A stretch of 64,000 nucleotides of DNA from DASXUC01 sp036505015 (GTDB lineage Bacteria; Sysuimicrobiota; Sysuimicrobiia; Sysuimicrobiales; Kaftiobacteriaceae), in assembly GCA_036505015.1 (NCBI GenBank), contig DASXUC010000088.1, forward strand, positions 1-64,000, read 5' to 3'. Made by a program: the position numbers and the translations under genes. The notes beneath the pieces are model-generated. The model was not told the origin of the DNA, searched no databases, and saw nothing but the letters and a program-made list of their open reading frames with translations. Shown here piece after piece: positions 8,791-16,136 of this stretch; within the stretch, counting starts at the first letter, position 1, and every line of letters begins with the position of its first letter.

Positions 8791-9444
8791 TTGCGGCGCT
8801 CCGCCGGTATGCTGGTCATCATCTGTGCGGGCGCCCTCGCCGGGGCTGTCTCCCCGGCGCTGGCGCAGCCGCCGTCTCTCGAACGCCTGCAGATCGGATT
8901 GCTGTTGGTCGCGATCGACGCCGCCGGAGACTATCTCAGCATTTCCGAGGCGATGCGCGTCAGCAATACCGGACCCGCGGTCAGACGCGACGTCCAGTTT
9001 GTGCTGCCGCCGTCGGCCGCGTACGTCACATTTCACCGTGGGATCCGCGCGCCGCGAGATACTTCCGCGGGGTTTGCCGACGCGATCGAGTTTCCCACGG
9101 GCGTCACGGAAATCGCCTACAGTTATGCGCTGCCCGCCACGGGGGCCGCCGCGATCGTGCGCGTGTTCCCGCTTCGGGTCCAGCGCCTGGAAATCATTGT
9201 CCGCGGACCCGGTGTGCGCGCGGTCGTACAACATGGGCGCATGCTGCCGCCGCTGCGCGCCGGTGATCAACTCGTGGCGCGTTGGGAAGTCCGTGACGTG
9301 CCCTCGGGCATCCCGGTGGTGGTGGAATTGTACGGACTGCGGGTGGCGCGCCCGTGGATTCCCGCGGCGGCGGCCGCGGGGCTCGCCGCGGTCCTGGTCG
9401 CGGGGTTGGCCATCGCCGCGCGCCGGCGAGCGGACGGGCGCTAG
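8791..9444 (+). CDS. Exported protein of unknown function with C-terminal membrane anchor
   Basis: The 217-residue product (TTG start at 8791, or ATG 8809) has a signal peptide ending SPALAQ, a beta-rich domain of about 150 residues, and one transmembrane helix near the C-terminus (WIPAAAAAGLAAVLVAGLAIAA) with a short basic tail. It contains no cysteine pair or haem motif. Placed between ccmF and the cytochrome c gene, it may assist cytochrome c assembly in the position where thioreductase or CcmH genes often sit. I do not recognise a family. Confidence 0.6.
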   Translation: MRRSAGMLVIICAGALAGAVSPALAQPPSLERLQIGLLLVAIDAAGDYLSISEAMRVSNTGPAVRRDVQFVLPPSAAYVTFHRGIRAPRDTSAGFADAIEFPTGVTEIAYSYALPATGAAAIVRVFPLRVQRLEIIVRGPGVRAVVQHGRMLPPLRAGDQLVARWEVRDVPSGIPVVVELYGLRVARPWIPAAAAAGLAAVLVAGLAIAARRRADGR

Positions 9445-9493
9445 ACGCGTCGAAAGGGACTCGTCTGGGGCGCGAAGAATCCGACAAGGCGGG

Positions 9494-10381
9494 ATGTCCA
9501 TTCGAATCCTCTCCCTGCTGGCGGTCGTCATAGCCGGGTCTCTGTTGGTCAGCGCCTGTCAGCCCACCGTCGGGGTGACGCGCGCGATCGGCGACCACCG
9601 TCTGGACCTGGCGCAGGCCGAACCGTCCGTCGTGCCGGTGCATCCGTCGGCGGCGGCCGGCAAGCAAGTATTCCAAAAAGCGCAGTGCGTGGTGTGCCAC
9701 GGCCCCGAGGGCCTGGGCAACGGTCCCGCCGCGGGCGGGCTGAAGTCGTCGGGCAAGAGTCTGCTCACAGATTTCCTCAGACTCTTGGGCATCGACATCG
9801 AGGGGGAACAACTGCCCAGCCGCCCGGCAAACTTTCACAATACCGTGCAGATGCGCCTGAACAGCCCATTCAGCATGTATGAGACCGTGACGCGCGGACG
9901 GCCGCACACCGCGATGCCGTCGTTTGGTCCGCGCCCGGCGTACGGCGCGAACACGTTCGGGGTCAAGCTGACCGATGAGGAGCGGTGGCACGTCATTTTC
10001 TACGAGTTTGCGTTTTCGACCACGCCGCGGGAAGTGGCCAAAGGCAAGCAGATCTATGACGCCCTGCAGGTCCAGGTTGTCGCCGGCGGGGAAAGCCAGC
10101 CGCTCACCTGCGCCTCCTGCCACGGCGACCGCGGAGACGGACGCGGGCGGATGGGCGCGGCCCTGCGGGCGAAGCTCTGGGGCTGGGCGCGGGGGCAGGG
10201 CCCCGGGATTTTCACCGACATCAACCTGATGGCCCAGCGCAAGCCCACGGAGTTATTCCAATCCATCATGGACGGCCGCGGGGAGATGCCCGGGTATCGC
10301 GGCAAGCTGACCGAGGATCAGGTCTGGGCGGTCGTCAACTACATCTGGACGTTCGTGTACGAGTATTCGGGGAAACCCTAA
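9494..10381 (+). CDS. Dihaem cytochrome c lipoprotein
   Basis: The 295-residue product has a lipoprotein signal (SLLVSAC) and two class I cytochrome c domains. The haem motifs are CVVCH and CASCH, with likely axial Met residues in TAMPSF and GEMPGY. The first domain carries a larger insertion. It is anchored to the outside of the membrane and would take electrons from the adjacent Rieske protein, acting like cytochrome c1/f. Start ATG 9494 is chosen because the lipobox lies ~20 residues in; the frame upstream is a shadow of the previous gene. Confidence 0.9.
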   Translation: MSIRILSLLAVVIAGSLLVSACQPTVGVTRAIGDHRLDLAQAEPSVVPVHPSAAAGKQVFQKAQCVVCHGPEGLGNGPAAGGLKSSGKSLLTDFLRLLGIDIEGEQLPSRPANFHNTVQMRLNSPFSMYETVTRGRPHTAMPSFGPRPAYGANTFGVKLTDEERWHVIFYEFAFSTTPREVAKGKQIYDALQVQVVAGGESQPLTCASCHGDRGDGRGRMGAALRAKLWGWARGQGPGIFTDINLMAQRKPTELFQSIMDGRGEMPGYRGKLTEDQVWAVVNYIWTFVYEYSGKP

Positions 10382-10382
10382 C

Positions 10383-11054
10383 ATGGCCCAGGATCAGCAG
10401 GCGCCGCCCATCGACCGCCGCCGGTTCCTCAAGCTGGGGATTCTCGCGCCGATTCTCGCCGGCCTGGCGGCCATCACCTCTCCGCTCCTGCGCTTTTTGA
10501 AACCCAACGTAGAGCCGTTTAAGATCTATGCACCGACGCTGCTGGACGTGGCGAAAGGGGAAACCAAGTCGGTCGCCACGCTGAGCGAGGTCGCCCATCC
10601 TTGGGACTCAAAGTATTTCGTGTTCACGCAAAAATATCCGCAGTACACGCCGGAAGGATTCATCGCCGCGAACGTCCCGGGGGTCGTGATCCGGCTGCCG
10701 TACAAGGTCCAGTTACCGCTGCAGTGGGCGACGGCGCTGGGCAAGCAGCCCCTGGTAACCGAGAGCGATCTCATTGTCTTCTCCCGCATCTGTCCGCACC
10801 TGGGCTGCATCTACAACTACGTACCGAACTGGAAAGAAGTCACCGCGGGGTACGGGGGATTCGTGCCACCCCCGCCGCGGCAACACGCGCTGATGGCCTG
10901 CCCGTGTCACCTCAGCATCTACGATCCGGCCGACAAACAAATCCCCGGCCGGGTGCTCTCCGGTCCGGCGCCCCGCCCGCCGCGCACCTTTCTGTTTGAG
11001 GTGCGGGGACAGGAGATCGTGGTCACCGATGTCGAGCCCGGAGGGATCGCATGA
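10383..11054 (+). CDS. Rieske iron-sulfur protein of a bc-type complex
   Basis: A 223-residue protein with an N-terminal RRRFLKLG segment (twin-arginine-like), one transmembrane helix, and a C-terminal Rieske domain. The [2Fe-2S] boxes are CPHLGC (Cys137, His139, Cys142) and CPCH (Cys173, Cys175, His176). Box II is followed by LS instead of the common GS, which may shift the potential. Its end overlaps the cytochrome b start (ATGA). It is the high-potential acceptor for quinol oxidation. Confidence 0.9.
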   Translation: MAQDQQAPPIDRRRFLKLGILAPILAGLAAITSPLLRFLKPNVEPFKIYAPTLLDVAKGETKSVATLSEVAHPWDSKYFVFTQKYPQYTPEGFIAANVPGVVIRLPYKVQLPLQWATALGKQPLVTESDLIVFSRICPHLGCIYNYVPNWKEVTAGYGGFVPPPPRQHALMACPCHLSIYDPADKQIPGRVLSGPAPRPPRTFLFEVRGQEIVVTDVEPGGIA

Positions 11055-12244
11055 ACGGCGTTCCTCTGCCCGGCGTCACGGATCTGTTTGAGCGGCTGCG
11101 CGACTGGCTGCGCGAACGGCGGCAGCACCTCGACCTGTTTGACGAAACCCTGGTGGCGCGGCAGGAGAACCCGATCTACCTGATGGGCCCGATGCTCTAC
11201 TACTTCTGGCTGATCACGGTGATCAGCGGCTTCCTGCTGATGATCTGGTACGATCCGACGACGACCGGCGCGTACGGTTCGATCGAGCGCATCCAGCATG
11301 AGGTGGGCCCGTTTTCCCTGGGGCCGCTCGCGCTAACGATGGGAGGGCTGATCCGCGGGCTCCACAAGTACGGCGGCGACGCGCTGATCACGGTGATCTT
11401 CCTGCGCCTGTGGCGGATGTACTTCCTCGGGGAGTACAAGAAGCCGGGGGAGCTGTCGTGGATGCTGGCCTTCCTGGGGCTGATCCTGGCGATGATCTCC
11501 GGGATCACCGGTTACCTCCTGATTTGGAACCAGCGGGCGTTCTGGGCGGCGAAGGTCGTGCTGACGACACCGATCTACTTCGACCAGTTGCCGCTGATCG
11601 GCCGATTGGGGTTCGGGTCGATGATCGCCTATGTCTTCCTCGGCGGCCCCGCGATCGGGCAGGCAACGATCACCCGGTTCTATGCCATCCACTTCGGGAT
11701 CTCGCTGGTCCTGCTGATTCTGGTCGAGGTGTTTTTCGGCCGCACCCGCCGGTCCCGGTTGAACATGTCATGGCTGCCCGCCGTGCTGTTCATGGCGATG
11801 TTGGTGTTCATCTCGATCATCCTGCCGGCGGAGTCGGGCCGGCGCGCCGATCCCACCCGCACGCCGCTGCCGATCCTGTCGGACTGGTATTTCCTGGCCC
11901 TGTACCAGTACGTGAAGTACACGCCGCCGCTGTGGGCCGGGTTGGGGCCGGGATTGCTGATCGGATTCGGCATGCTGGTGCCGTTCCTCGACCGCAGCAA
12001 GGGGCGGCGTCCGCTGGAGCGGCCGTTCTTCTTCGTCGTCGGCGTCGTGGCGATTATCTACTACCTGGTATTCACCGCGCTCATCCTGTTCAACATCGCC
12101 GTGATCGTGCGGGAGCCGCCGATCATCATGGTCGTGACGTTCGTGGTGCTCTCACTGGGCCTGCTGTGGGAACTGCGCTACCGCCGGCGCGCGCGGGCGG
12201 CCCCACCGGCCCCCGCGCCGGCCCGGGCGCCGGCCCGGGCGTGA
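11051..12244 (+). CDS. Cytochrome b (fused b6/subunit IV type) with only one haem-ligand pair
   Basis: A 397-residue protein with about eight transmembrane helices covering the full cytochrome b core. Helix B has His105, but the position 14 residues later, a haem ligand in the family, is Arg119. Helix D has His214, but residues 228 and 229, where the second ligand should be, are both Phe. By analogy with bc1 this keeps the bL (outer side) pair and loses the bH pair. The quinol-oxidation motif PEWY appears as SDWY at 277-280. The C-terminus is a Pro/Ala tail. It is in an operon with Rieske and cytochrome c. Confidence 0.9.
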   Translation: MNGVPLPGVTDLFERLRDWLRERRQHLDLFDETLVARQENPIYLMGPMLYYFWLITVISGFLLMIWYDPTTTGAYGSIERIQHEVGPFSLGPLALTMGGLIRGLHKYGGDALITVIFLRLWRMYFLGEYKKPGELSWMLAFLGLILAMISGITGYLLIWNQRAFWAAKVVLTTPIYFDQLPLIGRLGFGSMIAYVFLGGPAIGQATITRFYAIHFGISLVLLILVEVFFGRTRRSRLNMSWLPAVLFMAMLVFISIILPAESGRRADPTRTPLPILSDWYFLALYQYVKYTPPLWAGLGPGLLIGFGMLVPFLDRSKGRRPLERPFFFVVGVVAIIYYLVFTALILFNIAVIVREPPIIMVVTFVVLSLGLLWELRYRRRARAAPPAPAPARAPARA

Positions 12245-12489
12245 TGGTGCGTCTGGCAGGCTACCTCGCGGCATTCGCGGCGGCGATCTGGGCGCTGCAG
12301 GCCGGGTGGACTCAGTTTCGAAACACCTACCAGGCCCCGAATGTCACCGGCTGGATCCTCACCGCGGGCTACGCCGCGCTGTTCGCGGCGGCCGTGCTGT
12401 ATCTGGGATTCTGGCTGTATGCGCAGGACCGCGCCGCCGGGCGCGTGCGGAAACGGATCGGACTCTACGAGATGTTCCTGCGGGACTGA
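12244..12489 (+). CDS. Small two-helix membrane protein of the bc-like cluster
   Basis: An 81-residue product with two predicted transmembrane segments (residues ~5-22 and ~37-60) and a charged tail ending YEMFLRD. The ATG overlaps the cytochrome b stop (TGATG), so it is coupled to it. No family is recognised; the position suggests an accessory subunit of the complex. Confidence 0.65.
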   Translation: MVRLAGYLAAFAAAIWALQAGWTQFRNTYQAPNVTGWILTAGYAALFAAAVLYLGFWLYAQDRAAGRVRKRIGLYEMFLRD

Positions 12490-12507
12490 CGGGGACCGCG
12501 GAGTAGT

Positions 12508-12592
12508 TCAGCGTTCGTGGTTCTTGGTAGGTCTGACCAGAAGTCTGTGCGTTAAGTGAACTATGAACCACGAACCATGAACGACGAACGAT
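12508..12592. repeat. Inverted repeat of iterated GTTCRTG-like words
   Basis: Left arm words such as GTTCGTGGTTC are mirrored on the right by GAACCACGAACCATGAAC and related words. It fills most of the 114-bp gap inside the bc-like cluster. A close relative lies at 27300-27356. Confidence 0.6.
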
Positions 12593-12603
12593 AGGGGGTG
12601 CAG

Positions 12604-12804
12604 ATGCGCACGATCTACGCGGTCGGGATTCTGCTGCTGTGCGCGATCTCGCTGGTGTTCGCGCTGGGCATCATCTTCGGCGAGGCGACGAACCACTGGC
12701 TGGTTGGCGGCGCGTTCGTCGGCGGGTTGCTGATCGCGTACTCATTCGTCGTGCTGCTGCTGCGCAAGATGGGGATGATCGGACCGCGGAAGGCCGAGCG
12801 ATGA
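12604..12804 (+). CDS. Small two-helix membrane protein preceding cytochrome b-ferredoxin
   Basis: A 66-residue product with two hydrophobic helices (about 4-24 and 32-54) and a basic C-terminus. ATG 12604 follows a GGGGGTG ribosome-binding stretch, so it is preferred over GTG 12598. The stop overlaps the next ATG (ATGA at 12801-12804). No family is recognised; a subunit of the cytochrome b-ferredoxin protein is the likely role. Confidence 0.65.
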   Translation: MRTIYAVGILLLCAISLVFALGIIFGEATNHWLVGGAFVGGLLIAYSFVVLLLRKMGMIGPRKAER

Positions 12805-14006
12805 GCGTGGCGGCCGAGCGGCCCAGCCGGTTCGGACGGATGATGACCGGCGTGCTGCGGGGCACGCTGCGGCTGGACGTGCTGATCAACCGGATCTATC
12901 CGACCGACTTCAATCCGCTCTACTACACCGGCGGGTTGTCCAACCTGTTCCTGCTGACCCTGGTGCTCTCCGGCATCTTTCTGTTCTTCTACTACGTGCC
13001 CAGCCTCGGCGGCGCGTACGAATCGGTGCAGTACATCACGCGTGGGGTGCCCTACGGCGATGTCATCCGCGGCGTGCACCGTTACGCCGCCGACGGCTTC
13101 GTCGTGGCGATCCTGCTCCATCTGCTGCGCAACTGGTTTACCGATCGCTACCTGTTCTCGCGGGACAACCCGTGGATCTCGGGCATGGTCCTGCTGCTCT
13201 TCGCCGGGTTCATCGGCGTGACCGGCTACCAGCTCGTGTGGGACGATCGGGCGCTGGCCATCACGACGATGACCGCGACCATGCTGGCCAGCGTCCCGGT
13301 CCTCGGACCGGTGCTGGTCCGGCTCCTCCTGGGCGGCAGCGGGGTGAGCGATGCGACGCTGGTGCGGGCGCTGATGCTGCACATCTTCCCGGCGTCGACG
13401 CTGTACCTGTTCCTGTGGTGGCACTACATCCGGCTGCGGCACCCCAAGATCTGGCCGCCGGGGGTGTGGGTGCTGTTCTGTGTCGGACTGGTGTTCGCCC
13501 TCGCGGGCGTCATTCCAGCGACCAGCCTGGACGCGGCGGCGCCGGCCACGCAGCCGGCCGCCTTCCCGGTGGATGTCTTCTTCCTGTGGCCGTTCGTGCT
13601 GCTGAACGCCATGCCGCCCGGGGCGGTCGTTGTCCTGTTGGTGGTGCTGTTTGTGCTCGGTCTGGCCATTCCGTACATCAGCCGGCGGGAAGCACCGGTC
13701 CAGATGGGCGTCCGGCATGCCGGGATCGCGCAGATCATCGATGGCAACTGCACCGGGTGCGAGCTCTGCTACTTCGACTGTCCCTACAACGCTATCATCA
13801 TGGTGCCGTCGCCGTCGCCGGGGCTTAGCAAGGCCGCGCAGAACCGGACGCTGCTGGCGGTGGTGCTGGAGTCGCGCTGTGTGGAGTGCGGCATCTGCAT
13901 CGGGGCGTGCCCGTTCGAAGCGCTGGAACTGCCCAAGTTCCTGGAGCGCGACATTCAGGCCCAGGTCGCCGACGCGCTGCGGCCGGCGGAAGCGGTGCCC
14001 TCATGA
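12801..14006 (+). CDS. Cytochrome b fused to a C-terminal 2x[4Fe-4S] ferredoxin
   Basis: A 401-residue fusion. The membrane part (about 1-300) has all four haem ligands: His93 and His107 in helix B, His194 and His208 in helix D. The region aligned with the quinol-oxidation motif PEWY reads PVDV (256-259), so the catalytic Glu is lost. The C-terminal domain has two cluster motifs, Cys317/320/323/327 and Cys360/363/366/370, typical of low-potential bacterial ferredoxins. It is translationally coupled to its neighbours. It probably passes electrons between membrane haems and soluble Fe-S partners. Confidence 0.9.
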   Translation: MSVAAERPSRFGRMMTGVLRGTLRLDVLINRIYPTDFNPLYYTGGLSNLFLLTLVLSGIFLFFYYVPSLGGAYESVQYITRGVPYGDVIRGVHRYAADGFVVAILLHLLRNWFTDRYLFSRDNPWISGMVLLLFAGFIGVTGYQLVWDDRALAITTMTATMLASVPVLGPVLVRLLLGGSGVSDATLVRALMLHIFPASTLYLFLWWHYIRLRHPKIWPPGVWVLFCVGLVFALAGVIPATSLDAAAPATQPAAFPVDVFFLWPFVLLNAMPPGAVVVLLVVLFVLGLAIPYISRREAPVQMGVRHAGIAQIIDGNCTGCELCYFDCPYNAIIMVPSPSPGLSKAAQNRTLLAVVLESRCVECGICIGACPFEALELPKFLERDIQAQVADALRPAEAVPS

Positions 14007-14476
14007 AGGTTGTCGGGTTCGTCTGCGATTGGGCCGTCGATTTGCACCCGCTGGTCGATCGCCAGCGGCTGATCTCGGTGCCCGGCGTCCACATCATCCG
14101 TGTTCCGTGTTCGGGCTTCGTGCGGCCGGCCTGGGTCGAGGATGCGCTGGTGGCCGGCGCGGACGGCGTGTTCGTCACCGGCTGCCCGTACGGAGACTGT
14201 CTGAACCGTGAAGGGAACTTCCTGATGCGCGACCGGATCGATGCCCTGCAGCGGCGGCTGCAGCGGCGGCGCATCGACCCCACGCGCATGGCGATGCTCG
14301 CCCACGGACTGCACGATGGCGAGGCCTTCCTCGCCGACGTGCGCGCGTTTGTGGAGCGGCTCGCCGCCGCAACGCCCGCGGTACCGCCCCGTCCCGCGGC
14401 ACAGGCCCCGCCGGCCGCCCCGCCGGCCCCGTCGGCCGCGGAGCAGGTCGCATCCGACGAGGAGGGCGTGAGGTGA
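14003..14476 (+). CDS. MvhD/FlpD-like iron-sulfur electron-transfer protein
   Basis: A 157-residue protein whose first ~125 residues match the MvhD/FlpD family that links hydrogenases or formate dehydrogenases to heterodisulfide reductase: CDW near residue 8, VPCSG near 38-42, and GADGVFVTGCPYGDC near 52-66. In the family the first motif is usually CxxC; here only its first Cys remains, leaving four cysteines, still enough for one [2Fe-2S] cluster. The C-terminus is a Pro/Ala-rich tail. It overlaps the cytochrome b-ferredoxin gene by 4 bp. Confidence 0.75.
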   Translation: MKVVGFVCDWAVDLHPLVDRQRLISVPGVHIIRVPCSGFVRPAWVEDALVAGADGVFVTGCPYGDCLNREGNFLMRDRIDALQRRLQRRRIDPTRMAMLAHGLHDGEAFLADVRAFVERLAAATPAVPPRPAAQAPPAAPPAPSAAEQVASDEEGVR

Positions 14477-14580
14477 CCCGCCGTCCGCTGCGCGTCATCC
14501 TGGCGTATCTGCTGTTCTACCTCTTCTGGTTTGTGCTGCTGACGTTTATCGCGGCATTCGGCCTCATTGCGGAGGCGTGA
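14473..14580 (+). CDS. 35-residue single-pass membrane protein closing the bc-like cluster
   Basis: Starts at GTG 14473, overlapping the stop of the MvhD-like gene (GTGA). It has a short basic N-terminus (TRRPLR), one long aromatic-rich helix (VILAYLLFYLFWFVLLTFIA) and a tiny tail. No family is recognised. Tiny single-pass proteins are common as peripheral subunits of bc and b6f complexes, which is the best guess here. Confidence 0.55.
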   Translation: MTRRPLRVILAYLLFYLFWFVLLTFIAAFGLIAEA

Positions 14581-14666
14581 ATACCGTTCACTATTCACGA
14601 ATTGTCGTTTCTGATACACTGACTCGGGTTCGTGCAACGACACAGGTAGTGACGAGGAGGCAACGG

Positions 14667-15056
14667 ATGCGTGTTCGGATCGTCACTGTCGTCATGATCG
14701 TGCTGGTTGCGGGTCTCGCCGCCGCGTGCGGGCGGGGTGCCCCCCCCGGTGGCGGGCCGCCGCCACCGCCGCCCGGCGGCGGGCCGACGGCAATCTCCGT
14801 GGCTGAGAAGGAGTGGTCGATTACGCTGGCGACGCCCACGGTCAAGGCCGGGCGGATCACCTTCACCATCACCAACTCCGGGGCGATTGAACACAACTTC
14901 GTGATCGTGCAGACGAAATTCGAAGTCGACGCCACGCAGCCCGGCAAGAGCAAGAGTGGGACGACGACACTGAAGCCCGGCACCTACACGATTATCTGCA
15001 ACATCCCCGGCCATGAAGAAGCCGGGATGAAGACCACGCTGACCGTCACACCGTAA
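14667..15056 (+). CDS. Cupredoxin lipoprotein
   Basis: A 129-residue product with a lipobox (GLAAAC), a Gly/Pro-rich linker and a blue-copper domain. Copper ligands appear as His in EHNF and the cluster CNIPGHEEAGM (Cys, His, Met). ATG 14667 is preceded by GAGGAGG at 14654-14660; the frame is open further upstream without signal features. It may accept electrons from the cytochrome c or Rieske protein encoded just upstream. Confidence 0.85.
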   Translation: MRVRIVTVVMIVLVAGLAAACGRGAPPGGGPPPPPPGGGPTAISVAEKEWSITLATPTVKAGRITFTITNSGAIEHNFVIVQTKFEVDATQPGKSKSGTTTLKPGTYTIICNIPGHEEAGMKTTLTVTP

Positions 15057-15063
15057 GTCTGGT

Positions 15064-15136
15064 TGCGCCGCATCCGGCGGCCTGCCGGTCCGGCCCTGCA
15101 AGGCCGCGGCAGGCCGTCTCCATTTGCGGCGCGAAC
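15064..15136 (+). terminator. Large nested hairpin, probable terminator after the bc-like cluster
   Basis: The inner arms CGGCCTGCCG (15078-15087) and CGGCAGGCCG (15107-15116) pair perfectly, with outer arms GCGCCGC and GCGGCGC. The run of T after it is weak, so it may act with Rho or as an mRNA 3' stabiliser. Confidence 0.4.
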
Positions 15137-15145
15137 CTACCCGCC

Positions 15146-16114
15146 GTGGACCTCACGACCATCTACGCCCCCATCCGTCCCGACCTTGATGCGCTGGAGG
15201 ACCTGCTCCGGCGCGAACTGGTGTCGGATGATCCGTTTATCGGCGAACTGGTCGAGCACGTGCTGAGCACGCGCGGCAAGCTCGTCCGTCCAGCCCTGGT
15301 CTGCCTCGCCGCGCAGGCCAGTGGAGGCGCGAGTGAGGCCCGGCTGTGGATTGCGGCCGCGGTCGAACTGATCCACGTGGCATCGCTGATCCACGACGAT
15401 ATCATTGACCAGTCTACGCTGCGTCGCGGCACGGCGACGATCAATGTGCAGTGGGGCAATCAGATCGCCGTGCTCCTCGGTGACTACCTGTTTGCCAAGG
15501 CCTTCGACCTGATCAGCCGCGCGCGCACGACGGCGGTCGCCTCGGCGCTCGCCTATGCCGCGGTGAAGATGAGTCAGGCCGAGATCATGCAGATCAAATA
15601 CGGGCAGGAGCCACACGACAGCGAGGACACCTATTTTCAGATCATTGCCGGCAAGACCGCGCACCTCTTCTCCGCGGCCTGCCGGGCCGGCGCGCTGGTC
15701 GCGGACAACGATCGCACCGCCGACCTGCTGGGCGCCTACGGGCTGTCGTGGGGGATGGCGTTCCAGATTGTCGACGACACGCTGGACCTGACCAGCGAGG
15801 CTGCCGCCCTGGGAAAACCCATTCATAGCGACGTCTCCGGCGGCAAGATTACCCTGCCGGTGATTCATGTGTTGCGCTCGGCCACCCCCGCGGATCGTGC
15901 CCGGTTGACCGGACTGCTGAGCGGGCCGGCACGGGATGGACCGACCAATGAGCTGGACGCCATCCTGCGCGAGTACGGCGGCATCGACTACGCGCTGGGT
16001 GTCGCCCGCCGGTTTTCGGCTCAGGCGACCGAGAGCCTGCGCGGCATCCGCGACGGTCCCGCCCGCCGCAGCCTCCTGGCCCTCACCCAGTTCGTGACGG
16101 ACCGTACCAGCTGA
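15146..16114 (+). CDS. Polyprenyl (hepta/octa-prenyl) diphosphate synthase
   Basis: A 322-residue trans-isoprenyl diphosphate synthase. The first Asp-rich motif is IHDDIIDQ, followed by LRRG, and the second is FQIVDDTLD. It condenses isopentenyl diphosphate on allylic diphosphates to make the side chain of a quinone, probably the menaquinone used by the bc-like complex. GTG 15146 is the start. The chain length cannot be read from sequence alone. Confidence 0.88.
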   Translation: MDLTTIYAPIRPDLDALEDLLRRELVSDDPFIGELVEHVLSTRGKLVRPALVCLAAQASGGASEARLWIAAAVELIHVASLIHDDIIDQSTLRRGTATINVQWGNQIAVLLGDYLFAKAFDLISRARTTAVASALAYAAVKMSQAEIMQIKYGQEPHDSEDTYFQIIAGKTAHLFSAACRAGALVADNDRTADLLGAYGLSWGMAFQIVDDTLDLTSEAAALGKPIHSDVSGGKITLPVIHVLRSATPADRARLTGLLSGPARDGPTNELDAILREYGGIDYALGVARRFSAQATESLRGIRDGPARRSLLALTQFVTDRTS

Positions 16115-16136
16115 CCGAATCAACAGACCAGGGATC

